In this document: piece after piece, positions 49,146 to 61,077 of the stretch
Position numbering within the stretch: the first letter of the stretch is position 1
Layout: each line of letters opens with the position of its first letter
Source of the DNA: Thermus brockianus
Lineage (GTDB): Bacteria; Deinococcota; Deinococci; Deinococcales; Thermaceae
DNA: 64,000 nucleotides
Assembly (NCBI RefSeq): GCF_021462505.1
Contig: NZ_JAKEDV010000006.1
Span: 1 to 64,000 of the forward strand
Direction: 5' to 3'
The notes under the pieces: generated by a model
What the model was told of the DNA's origin: nothing
What the model saw: the letters and a program-made list of their open reading frames with translations, nothing else
The model's database searches: none
Program-made: the position numbers and the translations under genes

Positions 49146-50192
49146 ATGAAGGGGCTCATCCTGGCCGCCGGGCGGGGCACGAGGCTCCGCCCCCTCACCC
49201 ACACCCGCCCGAAACCCGTGATCCGGGTGGCGGGCCGGCCCATCATCCACTACGCCGTGGAGAACCTACGGGAAGCGGGCATAGAGGAGATCGGGGTGGT
49301 GGTCTCCCCGGAAACGGAAAAGGACATCCGCGAGGCCCTCACGGGCTACGGGGTGCGCTACGTCCTCCAAGAGGAGCCCCAGGGCCTGGCCCACGCCGTG
49401 GCCGTGGCCCGGGACTTCCTGGGGGACAGCCCCTTCGTCCTTTACCTGGGGGATAACCTCTTCCAAAAGGGCATCCGCCCCTTCGTGGCGGCCTTCCGGG
49501 AAGGGGTGAGCGCCGTCATCGCCCTGGTGCGGGTGGAGGACCCGAGGCAGTTCGGGGTGGCGGTGCTAAGGGGAAACCGCGTCGTGAGGCTTTTGGAAAA
49601 GCCCCAAGAGCCCCCTTCGGACCTGGCCGTGGCCGGGGTCTACGTCTTCACCCCCGAGGTCTTGGAGGTTATCCAGGACCTCAAGCCCTCCGCCCGGGGG
49701 GAGTACGAGATCACGGACGCCATCCAAGGCCTCATTGACCGGGGCAGGGAGGTGGTGGGGGTGGAGGTTTTGGGCTGGTGGAAGGACACGGGCCGCCCCA
49801 AGGACCTCCTGGACGCCAACCGCCTCCTCCTAGAGGAGCTTTCCCCGAGGGTGGAGGGCGAGGTGGAGGCGAGCGAGCTCACGGGCCGGGTGGTGGTGGA
49901 GAAGGGGGCCAAGGTGGTCCGGAGCACCGTCATCGGCCCCGCCTTCATCGGGGAAGGGGCAGTGGTGGAGGGGGCCTACGTGGGGCCCTTCACCTCCTTG
50001 GGACCGGGGGCTAGGGTGGTGCGCTCGGAGGTGGAGTATTCCATCCTCGAGGACCACGCCGCCCTGGAAGACGTGGCCCTGCGCCTCCAGGAGAGCATCC
50101 TAGGGGTAGGGGCCAAGGTGCAAAGCCGCAACGGGCTTCCCCGGGCCCACCGCCTGATCCTCGGGGACCTCTCCCAGGTGGAACTGGCCTAG
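49146..50192 (+). CDS. Glucose-1-phosphate thymidylyltransferase-like nucleotidylyltransferase (long form)
   Basis: The 348-residue protein starts with the nucleotide-binding loop MKGLILAAGRGTRLRPLTHT followed by RPKPVIRVAGRPIIHY. It has the metal Asp in VLYLGDNLFQKGI and the sugar site GVYVFTPEVLEVIQDLKPSARGEYEITDAI ... GWWKDTGRPKDLLDANRLLL. A C-terminal left-handed beta-helix with hexapeptide-like repeats (GPAFIGEGAVVEGAYVGPFTSLGPGA) follows. This is the RmlA_long architecture. It could act in dTDP-sugar or UDP-sugar synthesis for cell-surface glycans; no other rml genes are adjacent. It is leaderless. birA starts one base after its stop. Confidence 0.9.
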   Translation: MKGLILAAGRGTRLRPLTHTRPKPVIRVAGRPIIHYAVENLREAGIEEIGVVVSPETEKDIREALTGYGVRYVLQEEPQGLAHAVAVARDFLGDSPFVLYLGDNLFQKGIRPFVAAFREGVSAVIALVRVEDPRQFGVAVLRGNRVVRLLEKPQEPPSDLAVAGVYVFTPEVLEVIQDLKPSARGEYEITDAIQGLIDRGREVVGVEVLGWWKDTGRPKDLLDANRLLLEELSPRVEGEVEASELTGRVVVEKGAKVVRSTVIGPAFIGEGAVVEGAYVGPFTSLGPGARVVRSEVEYSILEDHAALEDVALRLQESILGVGAKVQSRNGLPRAHRLILGDLSQVELA

Positions 50193-51077
50193 ATGCCGGC
50201 GCTCCTTTCCCTCCTCACGGAGGAGTTCCAAAGCGGCGAGGCCCTGGCCCGGCGCCTCGGGGTGAGCCGGGCCGCCATCTCCAAGGAGGCCAAGCGCCTC
50301 CAGGAAGAGGGCTTCCCCGTGGAGGTTTCCCGCCAAGGCTACCGCATCCTTCCCGGCACCCCCCTCCCTCACCTCTTCCGCCCCCCGGGGAGGCTGGGGA
50401 AGCCCTACCGCTACCTGGGCCGGGTGGGGAGCACCCAGGACGTCCTCCGAGCCTGGGCCGAGGCGGGGGCCCCCGAGGGAGCCTTGGTCCTGGCGGAAGT
50501 CCAGGAGCGGGGCCGGGGAAGGCGGGGAAGGAGGTGGGAAAGCCGCCCTGGGGCGAGCCTCACCTTCTCCCTCCTCCTAAGGCCCCGCCTCCCCCTCTCT
50601 GCCCTAGGCCTCCTCCCCCTTCTTGCGGGCCTCGCCCTCGTTGAGGCGGTGGGGGTGGGGGGGCTCAAGTGGCCCAACGACCTCCTGAGCCCGGACGGCC
50701 GCAAGCTCGCCGGGGTGCTCCTCGAGGCCAAGGCGGAAGGGGAGGAGGTGGCCCATGCCCTCCTGGGCGTGGGGGTGAACGTGGCCTGGGCCCCGGAGGG
50801 GGCGGCCTTTTTGCAGGCGTTCACCCCCCTTTCCCGGCGGGAGGTGCTGGAGAGGTTCTTGGCCCGCCTCGAGGCCCTCCTCCCCCTTTTGGAAGACCCA
50901 GAAGCCTTCCTCCCCCGCTACGCCCGGGCCTCCTACACCCTGGGCCGCCGGGTGCGGGTGGAAACCCCCAAGGGCCCCGTGGAAGGCGTGGCCGAGGCCG
51001 TCCTCCCCGACGGGAGCCTCCTCGTGGGGGGAGTACGGGTGGGGGCGGGGGAGGTGGCCCTCCTGGGGATTGAGTAA
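50193..51077 (+). CDS. birA: Biotin-[acetyl-CoA-carboxylase] ligase / biotin operon repressor
   Basis: The 294-residue protein has an N-terminal winged helix (LLSLLTEEFQSGEALARRLG, VSRAAISKEAKRLQEEGFPVEV) that in relatives binds the bio operator. A catalytic domain follows with the biotinyl-AMP loop QERGRGRRGRRWES near residue 107 and GGLKWPNDLLSPDGRKLAGVLLEAKAE, then the C-terminal SH3-like cap. The DNA-binding domain makes it the bifunctional type. ATG 50193 directly follows the nucleotidylyltransferase TAG. Confidence 0.95.
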   Translation: MPALLSLLTEEFQSGEALARRLGVSRAAISKEAKRLQEEGFPVEVSRQGYRILPGTPLPHLFRPPGRLGKPYRYLGRVGSTQDVLRAWAEAGAPEGALVLAEVQERGRGRRGRRWESRPGASLTFSLLLRPRLPLSALGLLPLLAGLALVEAVGVGGLKWPNDLLSPDGRKLAGVLLEAKAEGEEVAHALLGVGVNVAWAPEGAAFLQAFTPLSRREVLERFLARLEALLPLLEDPEAFLPRYARASYTLGRRVRVETPKGPVEGVAEAVLPDGSLLVGGVRVGAGEVALLGIE

Positions 51078-51124
51078 GGCGCGCTTAGATTTTCCTCACC
51101 CTTTGTGCTAGGATTAGGGCAGGT

Positions 51125-51550
51125 ATGTTCGCCCGCATCTTCACCAAGGAAGAGGCGGACGCCCTCCTGCCGGAGATCCGCCGGGTCCTGGCCCAGATGC
51201 GCAAGGCCCGGGCGGAGCTCAAGGAGGTGCAAGACCGGCTTCCCGAGGCCCGGGGGCTCGCCCGCAGGGCCCTGGAGGAGGAGGCCCGCTTCCTCCTGGG
51301 CTCCTTGGAGGCGGACGCCCGCTACCTGGCCTCCTTGGGGGTCCTCCTCAAGGACCTGGACCGGGGCCTGGTGGACTTCCCCGCCCGGGTAGGGGGGGAG
51401 GTGGTCTTCCTCTGCTGGCAAGAAGGGGAGCCCGAGGTGGCCCACTACCACCCCCTTTCCGGGGGCTTCGCCGAGCGGCGGCCCCTGGAAGGGGCCCCTA
51501 GCCTTCTTCCCCCGGAGGCCCGCCCCGGCGAAAGGCGTCCAGGCGCCTGA
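51125..51550 (+). CDS. DUF2203 family protein
   Basis: The 141-residue protein begins MFARIFTKEEADALLPEIRR, continues with a long charged helix (RKARAELKEVQDRLPEAR ...), and has GVLLKDLDRGLVDFPARVGGEVVFLCWQEGEPEVAHYHPLSGGFAERRPL. The E-A-N/D-x-L-L-P opening and the G-x-V-D-F-P ... W-x-x-G-E-x-x-I/V-x-x-Y-H block define DUF2203. No function is known. The Pro/Arg-rich C-terminal tail overlaps the convergent zincin gene by 53 bases. A TAGGAT box (51109-51114) lies 10 bases before the ATG. Confidence 0.9.
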   Translation: MFARIFTKEEADALLPEIRRVLAQMRKARAELKEVQDRLPEARGLARRALEEEARFLLGSLEADARYLASLGVLLKDLDRGLVDFPARVGGEVVFLCWQEGEPEVAHYHPLSGGFAERRPLEGAPSLLPPEARPGERRPGA

Positions 51551-51889
51551 GGTCCTCCCGGACGAGGTCGTCCCGCCCCGCCAGGGACTCCAGGTGGTGG
51601 CGGAGCTCGTGCAGAAGGGTTTCCCACACCTCCCTCTCCCAGTCAAACCCGGGCCCCGCCACCGCCCTGAACGAGCCGTAGTAGAGGGCGATGTGCCGCC
51701 CCAGGCCCTCAAAGCCCCCCAGGGCGCTAGGGGGGCCTGGGTCCAGGTACTCCCCAAGCCGCCACACCCCGGGAAGCCCGGATTCGGGCTTGGCCTCGGG
51801 GAGGACGTGCACCCCCTGTAGCCCCCGCTTGAACTCGGGCGGGATCTCCTCCCAAAGCCTCTCCACAAGCCGCACGAAGGCCTCGTAGG

Positions 51890-51893
<4 letters not shown>
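51498..51893 (-). CDS. Minimal zincin metallopeptidase family protein
   Basis: The 131-residue protein begins MTYEAFVRLVERLWEEIPPE, has a strand region GRHIALYYGSFRAVAGPGFDWEREV, and contains the metal motif TLLHELRHHLESLAG (H-E-x-x-H-H). This matches the short metallopeptidase family PF06262, whose members are small cytosolic predicted proteases. Length is typical. The start overlaps the rlmH stop by 4 bases and the end overlaps DUF2203. Substrate unknown. Confidence 0.88.
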
Positions 51894-53535
<1,642 letters not shown>

Positions 53536-53543
53536 GAGGCGGC

Positions 53544-54518
53544 ATGGCCCTCATGACCATGGTACAGGCCCTGAACCGGGCCCTGGACGAGGAAATGGCC
53601 AAGGACCCCCGGGTGGTGGTCCTGGGGGAGGACGTGGGGAAAAGGGGCGGGGTCTTTTTGGTCACGGAAGGGCTTTTGCAGAAATACGGCCCCGACCGGG
53701 TCATGGACACCCCCCTTTCCGAGGCGGCCATCGTGGGAGCCGCCTTGGGTATGGCCGCCCACGGCCTAAGGCCCGTGGCGGAGATCCAGTTCGCCGACTA
53801 CATCTTCCCCGGCTTTGACCAGCTGGTGAGCCAGGTGGCCAAGCTCCGCTACCGCTCCGGGGGGCAGTTCACCGCTCCCCTGGTGATCCGCATGCCCTCT
53901 GGGGGCGGGGTGAAGGGCGGGCACCACCACTCCCAAAGCCCCGAGGCCCACTTCGTCCACACCGCCGGGCTCAAGGTGGTGGCCGTCTCCACCCCCTATG
54001 ACGCCAAGGGCCTCCTCAAGGCCGCCATCCGCGACGAGGACCCCGTGGTCTTCCTGGAACCCAAGCGCCTCTACCGCTCGGTGAAGGAAGAGGTGCCCGA
54101 GGAGGACTACGTCCTCCCCTTGGGCAAAGCGGCCTTAAGGCGGGAGGGCAAGGACCTCACCCTCATCGGCTACGGCACGGTGATGCCCGAGGTGCTCCAG
54201 GCTGCGGAAGAGCTCGCCAAGGTGGGCGTTTCCGCCGATGTCCTGGACCTCCGTAGCCTCATGCCCTGGGACTACGAGGCGGTGATGGGCTCCGTGGCCA
54301 AGACGGGGCGGGTGGTCCTTGTTTCCGACGCGCCCAGGCACGCCAGCTTCGTGAGCGAGGTGGCCGCCACCATCGCCGAGGACATCCTGGACATGCTCCT
54401 CGCCCCTCCCATCCGGGTCACGGGGTTTGACACCCCTTACCCCTACGCCCAGGACAAGCTCTATCTGCCCACCGTCACCCGCATCCTCAACGCCGCCAAG
54501 CGGGCGCTAGACTACTGA
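53544..54518 (+). CDS. Branched-chain 2-oxoacid dehydrogenase E1 beta subunit
   Basis: The 324-residue transketolase-like subunit starts [20 protein letters not shown], with [17 protein letters not shown] and [46 protein letters not shown] contains the His cluster near the active site. The C-terminal domain has [13 protein letters not shown] and [26 protein letters not shown]. The ThDP cofactor is shared with E1 alpha in an alpha2beta2 tetramer. An AGGAGGCGGC site precedes ATG 53544, 8 bases after the E1 alpha stop. Confidence 0.96.
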   Translation: MALMTMVQALNRALDEEMAKDPRVVVLGEDVGKRGGVFLVTEGLLQKYGPDRVMDTPLSEAAIVGAALGMAAHGLRPVAEIQFADYIFPGFDQLVSQVAKLRYRSGGQFTAPLVIRMPSGGGVKGGHHHSQSPEAHFVHTAGLKVVAVSTPYDAKGLLKAAIRDEDPVVFLEPKRLYRSVKEEVPEEDYVLPLGKAALRREGKDLTLIGYGTVMPEVLQAAEELAKVGVSADVLDLRSLMPWDYEAVMGSVAKTGRVVLVSDAPRHASFVSEVAATIAEDILDMLLAPPIRVTGFDTPYPYAQDKLYLPTVTRILNAAKRALDY

Positions 54519-54526
54519 GGAGACCT

Positions 54527-55891
54527 ATGCCCAAAGAAATCCTTATGCCCGAACTGGCCGAAAGCGTGGTGGAAGGGGAGATCCTGAAGTGGCTGGTGGA
54601 GGAAGGGGACTACCTCAAGAAGGACCAGCCCTTCGTGGAGGTGATGACGGACAAGGTCACCGTGGAGCTCCCTTCCCCCTACGAGGGGGTCCTCCTGAAG
54701 AAGCTCGCCAAGGAGGGAGAGGTGGTGAAGGTCCACGCCCCCATCGCCCTCATCGCCGAGCCCGGGGAGGGGACGGCCAAGGAACCCCCTCCGGTGCAGG
54801 CGGCGGAGGAACGCTCCATCGTGGAGCCGGGCCTTCCCCCCAAGGAGGAGAAGGAGGACCTCTCCCTCTTCAAGCCGGACACCACCCAGGTGGCGGTGAA
54901 AAACCCTTTCCTTGAAAGCCAAAGGGAGGAAGCCCCCACCCCAGGCCCAAGGGGCCGGGTCCTGGCGGTGCCCGCCGCCCGGAAGCTTGCCCGGGAGCTG
55001 GGCATCCCCATTGAGGAGGTGCCGGGCTCGGGGCCCTTGGGCCGGGTGCGGGTGGAGGACGTGCGGGCCTACGCCGAAAGGCGCAAGGCCCCTGCCCCAG
55101 CCCCCCAGGAAGCGGCCCCCGGGGAAGCCCCTTCCCCCACCCCCTTCCCCCCACCCCCCCGCTACACCCCGCCCAAGGGCTACGAGCACCTGGAAGAGCG
55201 CGTGCCCCTTAGGGGGGTGCGCCGGGCCATCGCCCAGGGGCTATGGCAGAGCCACCTCTATACCGTGCGCACCCTGAACGTGGACGAGGCGGACCTCACG
55301 GAGCTGGTGGCCCTCCGGGAACGGCTTAAGCCCGAGGCGGAAGCCCAGGGGGTCAAGCTCACCTACCTCCCCTTCATCGTCAAGGCGGTGGTCCGGGCCC
55401 TGAAGAAATACCCCATGCTCAACGCCAGCCTGGACGAGGAGCGGCAGGAAATCGTCTACAAGCGCTACTACCACATCGGCCTGGCGGTGGCCACGGAGAG
55501 GGGGCTTATCGTCCCCGTGGTGCGGGACGCCGACCGGAAGAGCGTCCTGGAGCTGGCCCAGGAGATCGCCGAGCTTTCCGCCAAGGCCCGGGAAGGGCGC
55601 CTAAACCCGGAGGAGGTTACGGGCTCATGTTTTACCATCACCAACATCGGCTCCGTGGGGGCCACCTTAAGCTTCCCCATCATCCACCTGCCCGATGCCG
55701 CCATCCTGGGGGTGCACTCCATCCGCAAGCGGCCCTGGGTCATGCCGGACGGCTCCATCCAGGCGCGGGACATCATGTTCCTCTCCCTCTCCTTTGACCA
55801 CCGCCTGGTGGACGGGGCCGAGGCGGCCCTCTTCACCCGGGAGGTGATCCGGCTTTTGGAAAACCCCGACCTCCTCCTTCTGGAAATGTAG
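54527..55891 (+). CDS. Branched-chain 2-oxoacid dehydrogenase E2 (dihydrolipoyl acyltransferase)
   Basis: The 454-residue E2 has a lipoyl domain (MPELAESVVEGEILKWLVEE, lipoyl-Lys in VMTDKVTVELPSPY). A first linker, a peripheral-subunit-binding domain (VLAVPAARKLARELGIPIEE ... RVEDVRAYAERR) and a Pro/Ala-rich second linker follow. The catalytic domain ends LSFDHRLVDGAEAALFTREV with the active-site His. It collects acyl groups from E1 and transfers them to CoA. It lies 8 bases after E1 beta and 9 bases before E3. Confidence 0.95.
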   Translation: MPKEILMPELAESVVEGEILKWLVEEGDYLKKDQPFVEVMTDKVTVELPSPYEGVLLKKLAKEGEVVKVHAPIALIAEPGEGTAKEPPPVQAAEERSIVEPGLPPKEEKEDLSLFKPDTTQVAVKNPFLESQREEAPTPGPRGRVLAVPAARKLARELGIPIEEVPGSGPLGRVRVEDVRAYAERRKAPAPAPQEAAPGEAPSPTPFPPPPRYTPPKGYEHLEERVPLRGVRRAIAQGLWQSHLYTVRTLNVDEADLTELVALRERLKPEAEAQGVKLTYLPFIVKAVVRALKKYPMLNASLDEERQEIVYKRYYHIGLAVATERGLIVPVVRDADRKSVLELAQEIAELSAKAREGRLNPEEVTGSCFTITNIGSVGATLSFPIIHLPDAAILGVHSIRKRPWVMPDGSIQARDIMFLSLSFDHRLVDGAEAALFTREVIRLLENPDLLLLEM

Positions 55892-55900
55892 GATAGCGCC

Positions 55901-57286
55901 ATGAAGACCTACGACCTCATCGTCATCGGCACGGGCCCTGGGGGCTACCACGCCGCCATCCGGGGAGCGCAGCTAGGGCTAAAGGTTTTGGCGGTGGAGG
56001 CCGCCGAGGTGGGGGGGGTGTGCCTGAACGTGGGTTGCATCCCCACCAAAGCCCTCCTCCACGCCGCCGAAACCCTGCACCACCTAAAGGTAGGGGAGGG
56101 GTTCGGCCTAAGGGCCGCCCCCGAGCTGGACCTCAAGAAGCTTGGGGCCTGGCGGGAAAGCGTGGTGAAGAAGCTCACCGGCGGGGTGGCAAGCCTCCTC
56201 AAGGGGAACAAGGTGGAGCTGGTGCGGGGCTTCGCCCGCCTCGCGGGACCCAAGGAGATAGAGGTCAACGGCGAGCGCTACGGCGCCCAAAGCCTCATCC
56301 TGGCCACGGGGAGCGAGCCCGCAAGCCTCCCCGGTTTTCCCTTTGGGGAAGACGTCTGGGACTCCACCCGGGCCCTACGGGTGGAGGAGGGTATCCCTGG
56401 GCGCCTCCTCGTCATCGGGGGCGGGGCGGTGGGGCTGGAGCTCGGCCAGGTCTACCACCGCCTGGGGGCCCAGGTGACCCTCATTGAGTACATGCCGGAA
56501 ATCCTCCCCGCCGGCGACCCGGAAACGGCCGCCCTCCTCCGCCGGGCCCTGGAGAAGGAGGGCCTAAGGGTGCGCACCGGCACCAAGGCCGTGGGCTACG
56601 AGAAGAAAAAGGATGGCCTCCACGTCCTCCTGGAGCCCGCCCAAGGGGGCAAGCAGGAGGAGGTGGTGGTGGACAAGATCCTGGTGGCCGTGGGGCGCAA
56701 GCCCCGCACGGAGGGCCTGGGCCTGGAAAGGGCGGGCGTGGCCCTGGACGCCAAGGGCTTCGTCAAGGTGAACGCCCGGATGGAAACCACCGTACCCGGG
56801 GTCTACGCCATCGGGGACGTGGCCCGCCCTCCCCTCCTCGCCCACAAGGCCATGAAGGAGGGCCTGGTGGCGGCGGAAAACGCCGCCGGCAAGGACACCG
56901 CCTTTGACTACCAGATCCCCAGCGTGGTCTACACCTCCCCCGAGTGGGCGGGCGTGGGCCTCACGGAGGAGGAGGCCAAACGGGCAGGCTACAGGGTGAA
57001 GGTGGGGAAGTTCCCCTTTTCCGCCAGCGGCCGGGCCCTCACCCTGGGAACCCAGGAGGGCCTCATCAAGGTGGTGGGGGACGAGGAAACAGACCTCCTC
57101 CTAGGGGTCTTCCTCGTGGGCCCCCAGGCGGGGGAGCTCATCGCCGAGGCCACCTTGGCCCTGGAGATGGCGGCCACGGTCTCCGACCTGGCCCTCACCG
57201 TGCACGCCCACCCCACGCTCTCGGAAGGGCTCATGGAGGCGGCGGAGGCCTTCCACAAACGGGCCATCCACATCCTGAACCGCTAG
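55901..57286 (+). CDS. lpd: Dihydrolipoyl dehydrogenase (E3) of the branched-chain complex
   Basis: The 461-residue flavoprotein starts [20 protein letters not shown] with the redox cysteines in [20 protein letters not shown], and has [20 protein letters not shown] for [23 protein letters not shown] is the FAD motif, and the catalytic His-Glu is near [20 protein letters not shown]. It is the second E3 in the window and differs widely from the one at 25 kb, so they are old paralogues dedicated to different complexes. The next gene converges after 6 bases. Confidence 0.95.
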   Translation: MKTYDLIVIGTGPGGYHAAIRGAQLGLKVLAVEAAEVGGVCLNVGCIPTKALLHAAETLHHLKVGEGFGLRAAPELDLKKLGAWRESVVKKLTGGVASLLKGNKVELVRGFARLAGPKEIEVNGERYGAQSLILATGSEPASLPGFPFGEDVWDSTRALRVEEGIPGRLLVIGGGAVGLELGQVYHRLGAQVTLIEYMPEILPAGDPETAALLRRALEKEGLRVRTGTKAVGYEKKKDGLHVLLEPAQGGKQEEVVVDKILVAVGRKPRTEGLGLERAGVALDAKGFVKVNARMETTVPGVYAIGDVARPPLLAHKAMKEGLVAAENAAGKDTAFDYQIPSVVYTSPEWAGVGLTEEEAKRAGYRVKVGKFPFSASGRALTLGTQEGLIKVVGDEETDLLLGVFLVGPQAGELIAEATLALEMAATVSDLALTVHAHPTLSEGLMEAAEAFHKRAIHILNR

Positions 57287-57292
57287 GGCCCC

Positions 57293-58162
57293 CTAGCGGA
57301 TCTCCACCCCGGCCCAGCGTTCCAAAAGCTTCAGGGCCTCCACGTGGTCGGCCTCGGGGGAAAGCTCCCGCTTGGCCATCTCGTAGAGCTCCCGGGTGAG
57401 GCGAAGGAGGGGGCTTGGGTCCTTAGCCCCCTCCAGCACCCCCATGGCGATGCCCAGGTCCTTCACCAAAAGCCCGAGGGCGAAGGTCTTGGGAAAAGCC
57501 CGGGTGAGAACCCTTTGCGGGATGAGGTTTTCCGTGGCGTTGGAGCGGCCGCTGGAGGCGTTGATGGCCTCGAGGGCCTTTTCCCCCGGCACCCCCTGCC
57601 GCACCAAGGCCAAAAGCCCCTCCCCCGCCGCCCAGAGGTTCACCGCCAGGAGGGCGTTGTTGATGGCCTTCACCGCATGCCCCGCCCCCACGGGCCCCAC
57701 GTGCACCACCTTGCCGGCGTAGGCCAGGTAGGGCTTCACCCTTTCCACCGCCTCCGCTTCCCCGCCCATCATCACCGTGAGGGTGCCCTTTTCCGCCCCC
57801 ACGGTGCCCCCGGAGACCGGGGCGTCCAGGTAGGTGACGCCCTTTTCCCCAAGCCTTTCCGCCAGGCGTCGGCTCGCCTCGGGCTCGCCGCTCGTGGCGT
57901 CTACCCAGTAGGTGCCGGGGCGGAGGTGGGGCAAGAGGGCCTCCGCCACCTCCGCCACCTCCTGGGTGGTGGGCAGGCAGGTGAAGACCACCTGGGCCTC
58001 CGCCACCCTTTCCAGGGGCACCGCCTCCGAACCGAACTCCGCCTGGTGCTTTAGGGCCTTCGCAAAGGTCCGGTTCCAGACCAGGGTGGGAAAGCGCTTG
58101 GCCAGATGCCCCGCCATGGGGTAGCCCATGGCCCCAAGCCCGATGAAGGCCACCTTCTCCAT
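57293..58162 (-). CDS. 3-hydroxyisobutyrate dehydrogenase family protein
   Basis: This is a 289-residue beta-hydroxyacid dehydrogenase. The dinucleotide loop is [17 protein letters not shown], the substrate motif [22 protein letters not shown], and the catalytic Lys lies in [18 protein letters not shown]. Final helices ([10 protein letters not shown]) close the all-helical domain. NWRTF-like WNRTFAKA after strand 2 suggests NADP or NAD use but does not settle it. The function in valine breakdown fits its place tail to tail with the branched-chain 2-oxoacid dehydrogenase; related enzymes also reduce glyoxylate or succinic semialdehyde. Confidence 0.88.
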   Translation of the reverse strand: MEKVAFIGLGAMGYPMAGHLAKRFPTLVWNRTFAKALKHQAEFGSEAVPLERVAEAQVVFTCLPTTQEVAEVAEALLPHLRPGTYWVDATSGEPEASRRLAERLGEKGVTYLDAPVSGGTVGAEKGTLTVMMGGEAEAVERVKPYLAYAGKVVHVGPVGAGHAVKAINNALLAVNLWAAGEGLLALVRQGVPGEKALEAINASSGRSNATENLIPQRVLTRAFPKTFALGLLVKDLGIAMGVLEGAKDPSPLLRLTRELYEMAKRELSPEADHVEALKLLERWAGVEIR

Positions 58163-58171
58163 GCCCCTTTT

Positions 58172-58543
58172 TTACCAGAGCCTGAGGAGCTTGGCGAGGC
58201 CCCGGAGGAGGAGCAGGGAAAAGAGGCTAAAGGCCATGGCCACGCCCAGGAAGACGAAAAACCCCACCCCGAAGCTTCCCCCAAGGACCATCTGCCGAAG
58301 CCATAGCCCGCTGGGGAAGGCGAGGAGCCAGGTGAGGAGGAGGTTCCGCCAACTGGGCCTCCGGTAGGTCCCGAGGAAGGGGGCGAGGAGTAGCCAGACG
58401 AAGAGCACGGGGAGGACGTTGCGGGCAAGGCCCCCTAGGGTCACGGGCTGGCCGTGGGAAAGGAGGCCCAAGGCGGCGAAGAGCAGAAGGGCCAAGAGGT
58501 CCAGGAGGAAGAGGTACGGGGAAGGCTTTCCCGTGGCGGTCAT
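58172..58543 (-). CDS. DUF3054 membrane protein
   Basis: The 123-residue protein has four predicted helices: LFLLDLLALLLFAALGLLSH, NVLPVLFVWLLLAPFLGTYR, NLLLTWLLAFPSGLWLRQMV and GVGFFVFLGVAMAFSLFSLLLLRG. The order, with G-x-x-S/R-H in the first loop and W-x-x-x-P-x-G-L in the third helix, fits the DUF3054 family of small four-helix proteins of unknown function. It is 9 bases from both neighbours on the same strand, downstream of lipA and upstream of the dehydrogenase gene. Confidence 0.85.
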   Translation of the reverse strand: MTATGKPSPYLFLLDLLALLLFAALGLLSHGQPVTLGGLARNVLPVLFVWLLLAPFLGTYRRPSWRNLLLTWLLAFPSGLWLRQMVLGGSFGVGFFVFLGVAMAFSLFSLLLLRGLAKLLRLW

Positions 58544-58552
58544 GGCGGGATT

Positions 58553-60176
<1,624 letters not shown>

Positions 60177-60227
60177 CTAAGGATACCCCTTCTCCCGCCC
60201 CTGGCCCAAGCGCTGGGCCACAAAGCC

Positions 60228-61049
60228 CTAGCCGAGAAACCGGGCGATGAGCCGGTCCCGCCAAGGGGCAGGAAGGAGCCTTAGGAGAAGGGTTTCCCGG
60301 ATACGGGCGGGGTGGGCCACCAGGTAGCGGGCCTTGGGGTTTTCGCTTTCCAGGGCCTTAAGCACAGCCTCCGCTACCCGCTCGGGGGGAAGGCCCCTTC
60401 GGGCGTTCCGCTCCGCTAGCCTTCGGGCCACCTCCAGGTAGCGGCCATAGACCCCTTCCGTGCCCGGGGGAGGGGGTTCCAGGTAGGCCTCGGCCGCTTT
60501 CAGGGAGCGCTCCCAGATGGGGGTGGCCACGGAGCCGGGCTCTACGAGGGAAACCCGCACGCCAAAGGGGCGAAGCTCCACCCTGAGGGCGTCCGCCAGG
60601 GCCTCGAGGGCGAACTTGCTGGCGGCATAGGGCCCCATGAGGGGAAGGGCCACCAGGCCGGAGACCGAGCCCATGAGGACCACACGCCCACGGTTTGGGC
60701 GCAAAAGGGGCAGGAAGGCCTTCACCGTGGCGAAGGCCCCGAGGACGTTCACCTCCAAGGCCTGGCGAAAAGCGGCCAAGGGCACGAGCTCTAAGGGCCC
60801 CGCCACGGCGATGCCGGCGTTGGCCACGAGGCCATAGAGCCCCTTCCTCAGGGCCTCCTTGGCCCTTTCCAGGTCCTCCTCCCGGGTCACGTCCAGGAAC
60901 AGGGGGGTGATGCCCTCCGCCCTTAGGGCCTCGGCGTCCTCCTCCCGGCGCACCCCGCCGTAGACCCGGAAGCCCCTTTGGGCGAGAAGCCGGGCCGTGG
61001 CCCGGCCGATGCCGCTTCCCGCCCCGGTAACGAGCACTTGCCTTTCCAT
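60228..61049 (-). CDS. Short-chain dehydrogenase/reductase (SDR)
   Basis: The 273-residue classical SDR has the cofactor loop VLVTGAGSGIGRATARLLAQ, NAG motif GLVANAGIAVAGPLE, the catalytic Ser in VVLMGSVSGLVALPLMG and the Y-x-x-x-K pair in PYAASKFALEALADALRVEL. The substrate is not inferable; the closest general type is the retinol/steroid-dehydrogenase-like group. ATG 61049 was chosen because TATACT (61063-61058) lies 8 bases upstream. It is 54 bases from the divergently facing lipB start and diverges from the FMN oxidase. Confidence 0.88.
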   Translation of the reverse strand: MERQVLVTGAGSGIGRATARLLAQRGFRVYGGVRREEDAEALRAEGITPLFLDVTREEDLERAKEALRKGLYGLVANAGIAVAGPLELVPLAAFRQALEVNVLGAFATVKAFLPLLRPNRGRVVLMGSVSGLVALPLMGPYAASKFALEALADALRVELRPFGVRVSLVEPGSVATPIWERSLKAAEAYLEPPPPGTEGVYGRYLEVARRLAERNARRGLPPERVAEAVLKALESENPKARYLVAHPARIRETLLLRLLPAPWRDRLIARFLG

Positions 61050-61057
61050 TTGGACGG

Positions 61058-61065
61058 AGTATAAT
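61058..61065. promoter_or_regulatory. Bidirectional -10 core (SDR / alpha-hydroxy-acid oxidase)
   Basis: AGTATAAT contains TATACT on the minus strand (61063-61058), 8 bases before the SDR ATG. It also contains the consensus TATAAT on the plus strand (61060-61065), 12 bases before the oxidase ATG. The TATA core is shared. Confidence 0.6.
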
Positions 61066-61077
61066 CCGGGCAAACCC

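Noticed and set aside
57284-57295. TAGGGCCCCCTA between two convergent stops as a terminator or operator
   Set aside because: It is simply two facing TAG codons with a G/C run. The arms are too short for a stable hairpin and there is no T tract.
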